From Variovorax sp. Root411 (GTDB taxonomy: Bacteria; Pseudomonadota; Gammaproteobacteria; Burkholderiales; Burkholderiaceae_C), in NCBI RefSeq assembly GCF_001425205.1, contig NZ_LMDW01000015.1:124001-188000 (forward strand): 64,000 nucleotides of DNA. The letters run 5' to 3'. This document shows, piece after piece, positions 40,583 to 48,386 of this stretch; within the stretch, counting starts at the first letter, position 1; the number at the start of each line of letters is the position of its first letter. Position numbers and translations under genes: made by a program. The notes beneath the pieces were generated by a model that saw nothing but the letters and a program-made list of their open reading frames with translations, was not told where the DNA came from and did no database searches.

Positions 40583-41446
40583 TCATGCCGCTACGGCGGC
40601 TGCGCCCGGATTGTGCCGCAGCGCTGCCTGCCAGCGCATCTCCAGCCTTTGGAGTGCGAACACCACCGGCAGGCCGGCCAGCGCGGCCATCAGGTGCTTC
40701 AGCGTGTGGCCCGAAACCACGCGCTGCGTGAACTCGTAGACCTGGTGGTCGGCCAGCTCGAACGCCTTGGCCAGCACGTAGAAGAAGATGACCCAGCCGA
40801 GCTTCAGGCCGAGCGACTTGCGCATCGGCGTGGCCAGCGCCAGCGTCACCACCAGCGCCATGCCGCCGAACTGCACCAGCGCCCAGGGCATGACGTTGCC
40901 GGTTTCCTGGAACACCTCGGCCGAGAGCAGGCCGGCGGTCAGCACGAACCAGGCGGCGGGCCAACCGGCGCGCTGGCTCACCCGTTCGCACACCGCCACG
41001 CCGATCAGGCCGGCAAAAGCCACCGCCATGCCGGCGCGGTCCGCGGCGAGCCGGGGGGCGTCGGGCACGAGGTGGAAGAAGGCCGAGCCCGCGGCGGTGG
41101 CGATCAAACCGGCGAAGAAGAGCCAGGCGCAGTCGAGCGTGTTGTCCGGCGGATCGCTGGCGGGCGGGGCCAGCGGGAACTGCGACAGCGCCTCCTGGTG
41201 CGAGCGGTCGATGCGGTTGAGCCGGTACAGGCCCCACAGGCCGATCACGACGAAGGGGATGTTGCTCAGCACGTCCATGGCGTTGGGCAGGCCGTGCCAG
41301 GCGCGGTCGTCGGCGAACACCGAGGCGATGGCGACCTCGGCGGCCGGCAGCCCGGGACCGAAGAAGGCGATCAGCGTGAGCAGCGCGAAGGTGAAAAGCA
41401 ATCCGCGTTCGCGGCGGCTGAGTCGACTGGCAAGAGGCAGATGCAT
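40583..41446 (-). CDS. Ceramidase / CREST-type membrane hydrolase
   Basis: A 287-aa protein with about seven helices. CREST-superfamily residues are seen as SNIPFVVIG (Ser), GSAFFHLVPD (His), DRAGMAVAF (Asp) and a late H-x-x-x-H in SGHTLKHLMAAL. This set makes the metal-dependent lipid amidase site of alkaline ceramidases. Its stop is 15 bp from the LplT-PlsC start, or overlaps the alternative start by four bases, so the two form an operon. Lipid remodelling is the shared theme. The actual substrate in a bacterium that may lack ceramide is unknown. Confidence 0.75.
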   Translation of the reverse strand: MHLPLASRLSRRERGLLFTFALLTLIAFFGPGLPAAEVAIASVFADDRAWHGLPNAMDVLSNIPFVVIGLWGLYRLNRIDRSHQEALSQFPLAPPASDPPDNTLDCAWLFFAGLIATAAGSAFFHLVPDAPRLAADRAGMAVAFAGLIGVAVCERVSQRAGWPAAWFVLTAGLLSAEVFQETGNVMPWALVQFGGMALVVTLALATPMRKSLGLKLGWVIFFYVLAKAFELADHQVYEFTQRVVSGHTLKHLMAALAGLPVVFALQRLEMRWQAALRHNPGAAAVAA

Positions 41447-41546
41447 GGCGGTCCTCGGTGGGGGGGTCGGTACGAGTCGCGGAATTTAGTGGTGGGCCGT
41501 CCCACAGGCATCGAGAATCGATACGAGGCATTAATTCACACCTGGC

Positions 41547-41564
41547 GGTATCTCCAATTGATAC
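41547..41564. promoter_or_regulatory. GGTAT-GATAC element before the XRE-type regulator
   Basis: GGTATCTCCAATTGATAC, containing the exact dyad GTATC-N7-GATAC, lies 30 bp before the regulator start in the divergent 147-bp gap. A further ATCGATAC lies at 41517-41524. The similar element at 38558 suggests a shared regulator, possibly this XRE protein. Confidence 0.45.
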
Positions 41565-41593
41565 TTACCGGCGCCCGTGTACGCTCCCGGGCC

Positions 41594-42328
41594 ATGAGCA
41601 CCACCGTCGATCTCGTCCAAGCCCTCAAGAACGAACTCAAGAGCGCCCGCATGACCTACGCCGACCTGGCGCGGTCGCTCGACATGGCCGAATCCAGCGT
41701 CAAGCGGATGCTGGCCAAGAGCGACATGCCGCTGTCGCGCGTGGACGCCATCTGCCGCGCGCTGAAGATCGATTTCGCCGAGCTGGCGCGCCGCGTGGCC
41801 GACGCCCAGCCGCTGCTGAAGGAGCTCACCCACGAGCAGGAAAAGGCCGTGGTCAAGGACAAGAAGCTGCTGCTGGTGGCCATCAGCGTGCTGAGCCAGT
41901 GGACGCTGGAGCAGATCGTGGCCGCCTACCGGATCAGCGAGGCCGAGTGCATCGGCTGCCTGGCGCAGCTGGACCGCATCGGCATCATCGAGCTGCGGCC
42001 ACTCAACCGGTACCGCCTGAAGCTCGCCAAGACCTTCCGCTGGCGGCCGCACGGCCCGGTGATGGAGTTCTTCCGCGAGAACGTGGTGCTGGACTACTAT
42101 CGCGGCGGCTTCGACGGCCCGGCCGAGGGGCTGCTGCTGGTGCACGGCTCGATCAGCCGCTCGCTGGCGCCGGCCTTCCTCGAGCGGCTGCAGCGCGTGG
42201 CGCAGGACTTCGCGCAGCAGCACCAGACCGACCAGAAGCTGTCGGCGAAGGACCGCGAGGGCTACACGCTGCTGCTGGGGATGCGCAACTGGGAATTCGA
42301 AGCCTTCACAAGACTCCGCAGGGCCTGA
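41594..42328 (+). CDS. XRE-type helix-turn-helix regulator
   Basis: A 244-aa protein starting at 41594. An N-terminal XRE/Cro HTH (about residues 5-65) has MTYADLARSLDMAESSVKRM and LSRVDAICRALKIDFAELA. The C-terminal 170 residues are a conserved domain of unknown fold with VAISVLSQWTLEQIVAAYRI, a second possible winged helix (ISEAECIGCLAQLDRIGIIE), and a ligand-type region. It is divergent from the membrane-hydrolase/acyltransferase operon and likely controls it or itself. Confidence 0.85.
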   Translation: MSTTVDLVQALKNELKSARMTYADLARSLDMAESSVKRMLAKSDMPLSRVDAICRALKIDFAELARRVADAQPLLKELTHEQEKAVVKDKKLLLVAISVLSQWTLEQIVAAYRISEAECIGCLAQLDRIGIIELRPLNRYRLKLAKTFRWRPHGPVMEFFRENVVLDYYRGGFDGPAEGLLLVHGSISRSLAPAFLERLQRVAQDFAQQHQTDQKLSAKDREGYTLLLGMRNWEFEAFTRLRRA

Positions 42329-42335
42329 GGCTCAA

Positions 42336-42437
42336 TCCAGGAACACCGAGGAACCGGCTTTGCCGGGCCTCAGGTGTTGCCCCCGGCAGGGGGTTGGCGA
42401 AGCGACACGAAGTGCGCGAAGCCTGGGGGCGAGCCTT
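42336..42437 (-). repeat. Convergent-gene intergenic repeat, copy 2
   Basis: TCCAGGAACACC ... GGGGGCGAGCCTT, about 100 bp, fills the gap between the XRE-type gene and the convergent pyrF and ends at the pyrF stop codon. Inverted repeats AACACC-GGTGTT, CCGGC-GCCGG and CCCCC-GGGGG are nested inside. Only minor differences separate it from 58129-58230. Confidence 0.85.
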
Positions 42438-43257
42438 ATTTGGCGGCTTCGAGCGTGTCGCGCATCGTGCGCGCGGCGCTCTTCGCCGCATCGGCGAAGT
42501 CATCGCCCGACGACGCGTAGATGATGGCGCGCGACGAGTTCACGATGATCGGCGCATCGGCGCGCCAGCCCGCGCGCACCGTGGCGACCGCGTCGCCGCC
42601 CTGGGCGCCGACACCCGGAATCAGCAGCGGCACGGTCGGGGCGAGTTCGCGCACGCGCTCGATTTCCGCCGGGTAGGTCGCGCCCACCACCAGTCCGAGC
42701 TGGCCGTTGAGGTTCCACGGCCCCTGCGCCAGCCTGGCGACGTGCTCGTAGAGGAAGGGCTGCCCCTCGACACCCGCCAGCCGCTGGCCCTGCAGGTCGG
42801 AACCGCCGGGGTTGCTGGTGCGGCACAGCAGGAAGGCGCCCTTGCCCTCGTGCTTGAGGTACGGCGCGACCGAGTCGAAGCCCATGAAGGGCGACAGCGT
42901 CACCGCATCGGCGCCGTAGCGCTCGAAAGCCTCGAGGGCGTACTGCTCGGCGGTGGAGCCGATGTCGCCGCGCTTGGCGTCGAGGATCACGGGCACGTGC
43001 GGCGCGTTGCGGCGCATGTGCTCCATCAGCTGTTCGAGCTGGGCTTCGGCGCGGTGGGCCGCGAAGTAGGCGATCTGCGGCTTGAAGGCGATGACCAGGT
43101 CGGCCGTCGCGTCGACGATGCGCGCGCAGAAGTCATAGATGCGGCTGGCGTCGCCCTTGAGCTGCCCCGGGAATTTGGCCGGCTCCGGATCGAGCCCCAC
43201 GCAGAGCAAGGAACCGTTTTTTTGCTGTGCGGCGGCCAGCTTGTCGAGGAAAGTCAT
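42436..43257 (-). CDS. pyrF: Orotidine 5'-phosphate decarboxylase
   Basis: A 273-aa type 2 OMP decarboxylase with the catalytic [15 protein letters not shown] (K and two Asp). Substrate regions include [13 protein letters not shown] and [15 protein letters not shown]. It makes UMP in the last step of pyrimidine synthesis. The size is typical for this longer class, about 270 residues against 245 for E. coli. The start at 43257 follows the UDG-like gene stop by 33 bp on the same strand. Confidence 0.97.
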   Translation of the reverse strand: MTFLDKLAAAQQKNGSLLCVGLDPEPAKFPGQLKGDASRIYDFCARIVDATADLVIAFKPQIAYFAAHRAEAQLEQLMEHMRRNAPHVPVILDAKRGDIGSTAEQYALEAFERYGADAVTLSPFMGFDSVAPYLKHEGKGAFLLCRTSNPGGSDLQGQRLAGVEGQPFLYEHVARLAQGPWNLNGQLGLVVGATYPAEIERVRELAPTVPLLIPGVGAQGGDAVATVRAGWRADAPIIVNSSRAIIYASSGDDFADAAKSAARTMRDTLEAAK

Positions 43258-43290
43258 GGGCCGAGATTTTAGGCGGCCCGCTCCGGACCC

Positions 43291-44088
43291 TCAGCTCGAC
43301 GCGGGCGTGTGCTGTTCAGCGGCCAGGCAGAGGTCGGCCCAGGCGCGTGCCTTGTCGGCGGGGTTGCGCAGCAGATACGCGGGGTGATAGGTCGCCACCA
43401 CCGATGCGCCACCGGCGGAAGCCAGCGGCACGGCGCGGCCGCGCAGCTTGCCCAGCGGGTCGCCGCTGCGCATCAGGCTTTGCGCGGCCAGCGGGCCCAT
43501 CGCCAGCACGATGCGCGGTGCGAGCGCCGCGGCATGCTCGTCGAAGGCCTCGTGCATGGCGCGCGGGCTGCCCGGCTGGCCGGCGGCCACGCCGCGGTGG
43601 GTGCGCATGAGGTGCACGGGGGTCTTGCCGTCGTGCAGCTTCAGGGCGCGCAGCATGTTGTCGAGCAGGCGGCCGGCATCGCCTGCGAAGGGCTCGCCGT
43701 GGCGGCCGTCGGCCTCGGGCGGCATGTCGGCCACGACCAGCCAGCCGCCCTGCGTGGATTCGGTGCCGGCGTCGGCATAGAGACGGCAGGGCGCCTCGAC
43801 CAGCACGGCGGCGCCTCCGGACAGTGGCGCAGCGGCCGGACGGACAGCCGGTGCGGGGGGCGGCACGGGCGCCGCGACGGGCCGGGCCACGGGCGGCGGC
43901 GGTGAGGCCACCGGCATTTCAGTCTCCACGCGCTCGCGGACGACCGCCATCTCTTCGGTGGCCGCAGCGGAAGCCGTTCCAGGCGCCGCCTCGGCGGCCT
44001 CGGGCACCGGCCACCAGACCTTCACCCCCATCTCGTCGAGCATCGCGCGCCGGCGGGCGTCTAGCTTCAATGTCTGCACCGCGCTCAT
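43291..44088 (-). CDS. Uracil-DNA glycosylase-like protein, family 4, degenerate
   Basis: A 265-aa protein. After an Ala/Pro-rich stretch (about 40-95) comes a UDG fold: GEPFAGDAGRLLDNMLRALK, APRIVLAMGPLAAQSLMRSG, then TYHPAYLLRNPADKARAW. The family-4 motif 1 GEAPG is replaced by ADMPPE. Only two cysteines are present in the fold (PCRLY, DLCLA), so the four-Cys iron-sulfur cluster of family 4 cannot form. It may still bind DNA, or act with changed specificity. Its start overlaps the rimI stop by four bases. Confidence 0.75.
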   Translation of the reverse strand: MSAVQTLKLDARRRAMLDEMGVKVWWPVPEAAEAAPGTASAAATEEMAVVRERVETEMPVASPPPPVARPVAAPVPPPAPAVRPAAAPLSGGAAVLVEAPCRLYADAGTESTQGGWLVVADMPPEADGRHGEPFAGDAGRLLDNMLRALKLHDGKTPVHLMRTHRGVAAGQPGSPRAMHEAFDEHAAALAPRIVLAMGPLAAQSLMRSGDPLGKLRGRAVPLASAGGASVVATYHPAYLLRNPADKARAWADLCLAAEQHTPASS

Positions 44089-44627
44089 CGCAAGGCTCCC
44101 CAGGCGCTGCCTGTTTCATTCAAGCGCAGGCTCATGACGACCGCGTCCTCGCGCTTGCCGTCGTGCGCCGGGTAGTAGCCCTTGCGTACGCCGACGCTGC
44201 GAAAGCCGTTGCGCAGGTAAACGTCGAGCGCGCGCTGGTTGCTCTGGCGCACTTCGAGCCAGAGCCACTGCGCGCCCTCGGCGCGCGACCAGCCGCCCAA
44301 TGCCTCGAGCATGAGCGGCGCCCAGCCCTGGCGCTGGAAGGCCGGCGCCACGGTGATGTTCAGCAGGTGCACCTCGTCGACGCCCTTCATGGCGACGTAG
44401 TAGCCGATCAGCGTCTCGCCCAGTTGGGTGAGCGGCGAGCTCACCCCGGGCGCCATGCCGGGCGCCAGCAGGCACTGGCAGTGGTAGCCCACGGCCATGG
44501 AGTCGGTGAAGTTGGCGCGCGTCCACGGATGGCTGTAGGCCGTCTGCTCGACCGCGCAGACGGCATCGATCCGCTCGACGGTGAGCGGTTCGAGGCGGGC
44601 TTCGACGGGCTGGAGGACGGCGCTCAT
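44085..44627 (-). CDS. rimI: Ribosomal protein S18-alanine N-acetyltransferase
   Basis: A 180-aa GNAT protein. Acetyl-CoA motif region: VAPAFQRQGWAPLMLEALGG (motif A). Conserved C-terminal LEVRQSNQRALDVYLRNGFR and VGVRKGYYP match RimI. It acetylates the N-terminal Ala of S18, and possibly other proteins. It sits 8 bp after tsaB, a frequent pairing, and overlaps the UDG-like gene that follows. Confidence 0.93.
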   Translation of the reverse strand: MSAVLQPVEARLEPLTVERIDAVCAVEQTAYSHPWTRANFTDSMAVGYHCQCLLAPGMAPGVSSPLTQLGETLIGYYVAMKGVDEVHLLNITVAPAFQRQGWAPLMLEALGGWSRAEGAQWLWLEVRQSNQRALDVYLRNGFRSVGVRKGYYPAHDGKREDAVVMSLRLNETGSAWGALR

Positions 44628-44635
44628 GCGGAGGG

Positions 44636-45349
44636 TCAGTTGGCGGCGGCTGCGGCGGCCGCCTTGATGGCGGCGCGCTCTTCGGTGGTTTGCGCCACTT
44701 TATCGCGAACGTAGAGCGGCCAGGCCTGTGCCGCGGGAACGGTGCGCTCGGCCGCGAGCAGCGCGGGGGCGAGCCGCAGCATCGCGGTGGCAGTCGGCAG
44801 CGCGTCGTGGCGGGCGGCGGCCGGGGCCAGGCGCGGACCGTAGGCGGCGAAGGCATTGCCGGCAAGCGCCCAGCCGGCGGGCACTTCGAGCGCCTCGGGC
44901 GACAGCAGCAGGGGCTCGTCGTTCCCGCCGAGTGGGCCGTTGGCCTCGAAGTCGTAGCGCGCGGCGTAGAGCTGGTCCATGCGCGCATCGAGCACGGCGA
45001 CCACCTGCTTCGCGCCGAAGGCGTCGCGCGCTTCTTCGGCCACGGCGAGCAGCGTGTCGACCGGCAGCAGCGGCACGTTGGCGCCGAAGGCCAGCCCCTG
45101 CGCCACCGAGCAGGCGGTGCGCAGGCCGGTGAACGAACCGGGGCCGCGGCCGAAGACGATGGCATCGAGTTCGCCCAGCGCGAGCCCGGCTTCGCCCAGC
45201 AACTGCTGGATCAGCGGCAGCAGGGTGGTCGAGGCTTGTGCGCCGCCCACGCCGCTGTGCGCGTGCAGCGTGTCGCCGTGCAGCACGGCCACGGACAGGT
45301 GCTCGGTGCTGGTGTCGAAGGCGAGCAGCTTGGGCAAGGCGAGGGGCAT
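44636..45349 (-). CDS. tsaB: tRNA threonylcarbamoyladenosine protein TsaB
   Basis: A 237-aa ASKHA-fold protein opening LLAFDTSTEHLSVAVL, with the conserved GRGPGSFTGLRTACSVAQGL. TsaB is the scaffold partner of TsaD in making t6A37 in tRNA. The gene starts an operon tsaB-rimI-UDG-like. The other t6A enzyme of the window, TsaC/Sua5, is about 5 kb away. Confidence 0.95.
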   Translation of the reverse strand: MPLALPKLLAFDTSTEHLSVAVLHGDTLHAHSGVGGAQASTTLLPLIQQLLGEAGLALGELDAIVFGRGPGSFTGLRTACSVAQGLAFGANVPLLPVDTLLAVAEEARDAFGAKQVVAVLDARMDQLYAARYDFEANGPLGGNDEPLLLSPEALEVPAGWALAGNAFAAYGPRLAPAAARHDALPTATAMLRLAPALLAAERTVPAAQAWPLYVRDKVAQTTEERAAIKAAAAAAAN

Positions 45350-45383
45350 CCGCCGATTATCGAGCGGCGGCCAATTCCCGGGG

Positions 45384-46151
45384 TCACGCGCCGTTATCGC
45401 TGCGCAGAATCGCCAGCCCCGCCTTGCGCAGCGGCGCCAGCGCCCGGGCCGGCACGTCCGGCGATACCAGCAGGCTGGTGGCGGACGCCACCGGGTTGAC
45501 CACCCACGCCGAAGCCGCCCCGATCTTTTCGGACGAGGCCAGCACCACCGTCTCGGCCGCCGACGCCATCAGCGCGCGCTTGATCTCGGCCTCTTCCAGG
45601 TCGCCCGTCGTCAACCCCGCCTCGGCGTGCACACCGGTGACGCCCATGAAGTACGTGTCGGCATGGATGCGCGCAATGGCCGCCATCGCCGCCGAGCCGA
45701 CCGCCACCACCGAGTGCTTGAAGAGGCGCCCGCCGATCAGCACCACCTCGATGCCGGCATGCGCCACCAGCTCGACCGCCACCGACGGGCTGTGCGTGAC
45801 CACCGTGGCCTGCAGGTTCGCCGGCAGATGGCGCGCGAGCTGCACGGCGGTGGTGCCACCGTCGATGAACACCACCTGCCCCGGCTTCACGAGGCGCGCT
45901 GCAGCGCGGCCGATGGCCACCTTTTCGTCGGGCGCGAGCTGCTGGCGCCGCGCGAAGTCGGCTTCGGCCGCCGCGACCGGCAGCGCACCGCCGTGCACGC
46001 GCTGCAGCAAACCTTCGGCCGCCAGCTCGCGCAGGTCGCGGCGGATGGTGTCTTCCGACAGGCCGAGTTCGTCGCTGAGCGCCTTCGCGACGACGTTGCC
46101 GTCGCGCTTCAGGACCGAAAGGATGTGTTGCTTGCGCTGGCTGGTGAGCAT
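45384..46151 (-). CDS. DeoR-family transcriptional regulator
   Basis: A 255-aa DeoR protein starting at 46151. HTH_DeoR: RKQHILSVLKRDGNVVAKAL, SEDTIRRDLRELAAEGLL, RVHGGALP. The C-terminal sugar-phosphate sensor has VFIDGGTTAVQLARHLP, IGGRLFKHSVVAVG and AEIKRALMASAAETVVLA. The ligand should be a phosphorylated sugar or derivative. It is divergent from nudK, with three helically phased TGCAC repeats between them, so regulation of nudK and itself is likely. Confidence 0.9.
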   Translation of the reverse strand: MLTSQRKQHILSVLKRDGNVVAKALSDELGLSEDTIRRDLRELAAEGLLQRVHGGALPVAAAEADFARRQQLAPDEKVAIGRAAARLVKPGQVVFIDGGTTAVQLARHLPANLQATVVTHSPSVAVELVAHAGIEVVLIGGRLFKHSVVAVGSAAMAAIARIHADTYFMGVTGVHAEAGLTTGDLEEAEIKRALMASAAETVVLASSEKIGAASAWVVNPVASATSLLVSPDVPARALAPLRKAGLAILRSDNGA

Positions 46152-46181
46152 TGCCCGATGGTACCGGCGCGGTCGGTGTAT

Positions 46182-46216
46182 TGCACGTTTTTCATTGTTT
46201 TTGCACGAATATGCAC
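46182..46216. promoter_or_regulatory. Helically phased TGCAC repeats between DeoR gene and nudK
   Basis: TGCAC occurs at 46182, 46202 and 46212, spaced exactly 20 and 10 bp. The first two are part of a TTGCACG direct repeat. All lie in the 79-bp gap between divergent starts. One-turn phasing on a single face of the helix suits cooperative binding by a DeoR-type oligomer. Confidence 0.55.
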
Positions 46217-46230
46217 ATATGCTCGCAGCC

Positions 46231-46818
46231 ATGACCATCCAAGACCGCGTCCGGGTGCACGAAGTCACCCTCCTTTCCGACAACTGGTACACGCTGCGCA
46301 CCACCGCCTTCGACTGGCGGCGCAACGACGGCCAGTGGCAGCGCATGCACCGCGAGACCTACGACCGCGGCAACGGCGCCACGCTGCTGCCCTACAACCT
46401 CGCGCAGCGCACCGTGCTGCTGACGCGGCAGTTCCGCTACCCGGCCTTCGTCAACGGCCACGACGGCCTGCTGATCGAAGCCGCGGCCGGCCTGCTGGAC
46501 AACGCCGCGCCCGAGGAGCGCATCCGCGCCGAGGTCGAGGAAGAGCTCGGCTACCGCCTCGGCGCCGTGCAGAAGGTCTTCGAGAGTTTCATGAGCCCGG
46601 GCTCGGTCACCGAGAAGCTGCATTTCTTCGTCGCGCCCTACGAGCCCGCGATGCGCATCGGCGCGGGCGGCGGGCTGGCGGAAGAGGGCGAGGACATCGA
46701 GGTGCTGGAGCTCGGCATCGACGAGGCGCTGGCGATGGTGGCGGACGGCCGCATCGCCGACGCCAAGACGGTGATGCTGCTGTATCACGCAAAGCTGCAC
46801 GTGTTCCCGCCGGGATAA
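46231..46818 (+). CDS. nudK: NUDIX hydrolase, GDP-mannose pyrophosphatase-like
   Basis: A 195-aa protein (MTIQDRVRVHEVTLLSDNWY; an alternative ATG lies at 46219). The Nudix box GLLDNAAPEERIRAEVEEELG and following FESFMSPGSVTEKLHFFVA, AGGGLAEEGEDIEVLEL and ADAKTVMLL align closely with E. coli NudK. The first Glu of the box (GX5E) is Ala here, but the metal-binding EVEEELG is intact. NudK hydrolyses GDP-mannose to mannose-1-P and GMP. Control by the adjacent DeoR protein would fit a sugar-phosphate product. Confidence 0.9.
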   Translation: MTIQDRVRVHEVTLLSDNWYTLRTTAFDWRRNDGQWQRMHRETYDRGNGATLLPYNLAQRTVLLTRQFRYPAFVNGHDGLLIEAAAGLLDNAAPEERIRAEVEEELGYRLGAVQKVFESFMSPGSVTEKLHFFVAPYEPAMRIGAGGGLAEEGEDIEVLELGIDEALAMVADGRIADAKTVMLLYHAKLHVFPPG

Positions 46819-46825
46819 TCGGCGC

Positions 46826-48247
46826 ATGCCTTTTGCCTTTCGCCGCGCCGCCCTCGCACTGACCCTCGCAACGCTGGCCCCGGCCAGCGCATTCGCCCAG
46901 CAGGCCCTCCCGACCCAGGTCGATGCCGCCCTCGCCCGCGCGAAGGTGCCGCGCGAATCCGTGACCATGCTGGTGGCCGAAGCCGACGGCACGCGCCAGC
47001 CGCGGCTGGCCTGGCGCACTCAGGCGCCGGTGAACCCGGCGTCGATCATGAAGCTGGTCACGACCTACGCCGCGCTCGACCTGCTCGGCGCGGCCTACAG
47101 CTGGACCACGCCGGTCTACGTCGACGGCACGGTGAACAACGGCGTGCTCAACGGCAACCTGTACATCAAGGGCCAGGGCGACCCCAAGCTGGTGCTGGAA
47201 CGCGTGTGGCTGCTGCTGCGCCGCGTGCAGGGGCTGGGCATCACCACGGTGAGCGGCGACATCGTGATCGACCGAAGCGCCTTCGAAACCACGGTCGAAG
47301 GCGACCCGTCGGCCTTCGACGGCGAGCCGCTGCGGCCTTACAACGCCTCGCCCGACGCGCTGCTCGTGAATTTCAAGTCGGTCAACATGAGCTTCGCACC
47401 CGACCGTGCCGGCCAGATCGCGCGGGTGAGCTACGAGCCCCCGCTCGCGAGCGTGGCGATGCCGCCGACCGTGGCGCTCGTGCCCGGCGAATGCGGCGAC
47501 TGGCGCGCCGCATTGCGGCCCGACTTCAGCGATGTGAACCGCATCCGCTTCAACGGCGGCTTCCCGGCCGCCTGCGGCGAGAAGAGTTGGGCCGTGGCCT
47601 ACGGCGACCCGCGCACCTACGCCATGCGCGCCATCGGCGGCATGTGGGCCGAAATGGGCGGGCGCGTAGGCGGGCAGATGCGAGAAGGGCGCGTGCCGGC
47701 GGGGCTGAAGCCGGCCTTCGAGTTCGAGTCGCCGCCGCTGGCCGAGGTGATCCGCGATATCAACAAGTACAGCAACAACGTGATGGCGCAGCAGCTGTTC
47801 CTCACGATCGGGCTTACGCAGAAGAACCGCGGCACCTTCGAGGCCTCGCGCGCGGCGCTGGGCCAGTGGTGGCGCGAGCGCATCGGCACGGGCGAGGCGC
47901 AGCCCGTGTTCGAGAACGGCTCGGGCCTGTCGCGCGACGAGCGCATCAGCGCGGCTGCGCTCGGCAAGATGCTGCAGGTGGCATGGCGCTCGCCGGTGAT
48001 GCCGGAGCTGATGTCCTCGCTGCCGGCCATGGGCGTGGACGGCACGCTGAAGAAACGCACGCTGCGCTCGGGCGGCTCGGCCCACCTGAAGACGGGCACG
48101 CTGCGCGATGCCTCCGGCGTGGCCGGCTACGTGGACGGTGCGAGCGGCCGGCGCTACGTGCTGGTGGCCATCGCCAACGGCGAGAACGCGGGGGCCGCGC
48201 GCGCCGCGTTCGACGCGCTGGTCGACTGGGCCTCGCAGGACAACTGA
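46826..48247 (+). CDS. dacB: D-alanyl-D-alanine carboxypeptidase/endopeptidase (PBP4 type)
   Basis: A 473-aa class C low-molecular-weight PBP. Signal peptide ALALTLATLAPASAFAQ. Active sites: SxxK in NPASIMKLVTTYAAL, SxN in YSNNVMAQQLF, and KTG in HLKTGTLRDASGV. A domain inserted between SxxK and SxN (about 110-290) is typical of DacB. It trims or cleaves peptidoglycan cross-links in the periplasm. It follows nudK by 7 bp and could be co-transcribed. Confidence 0.95.
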   Translation: MPFAFRRAALALTLATLAPASAFAQQALPTQVDAALARAKVPRESVTMLVAEADGTRQPRLAWRTQAPVNPASIMKLVTTYAALDLLGAAYSWTTPVYVDGTVNNGVLNGNLYIKGQGDPKLVLERVWLLLRRVQGLGITTVSGDIVIDRSAFETTVEGDPSAFDGEPLRPYNASPDALLVNFKSVNMSFAPDRAGQIARVSYEPPLASVAMPPTVALVPGECGDWRAALRPDFSDVNRIRFNGGFPAACGEKSWAVAYGDPRTYAMRAIGGMWAEMGGRVGGQMREGRVPAGLKPAFEFESPPLAEVIRDINKYSNNVMAQQLFLTIGLTQKNRGTFEASRAALGQWWRERIGTGEAQPVFENGSGLSRDERISAAALGKMLQVAWRSPVMPELMSSLPAMGVDGTLKKRTLRSGGSAHLKTGTLRDASGVAGYVDGASGRRYVLVAIANGENAGAARAAFDALVDWASQDN

Positions 48248-48386
48248 CGGCGGGTGCCGGCAGGCCGGCGCAGGCCAGCGAGGTACTGAAATCTTCTGAT
48301 GGCAAATGCCGCTTGCGCGCGGCCATGCCACTGCACAGAATCGGACGGTCGTTCTATTCAGTACAAATCAACGCAGGAGACATGCC

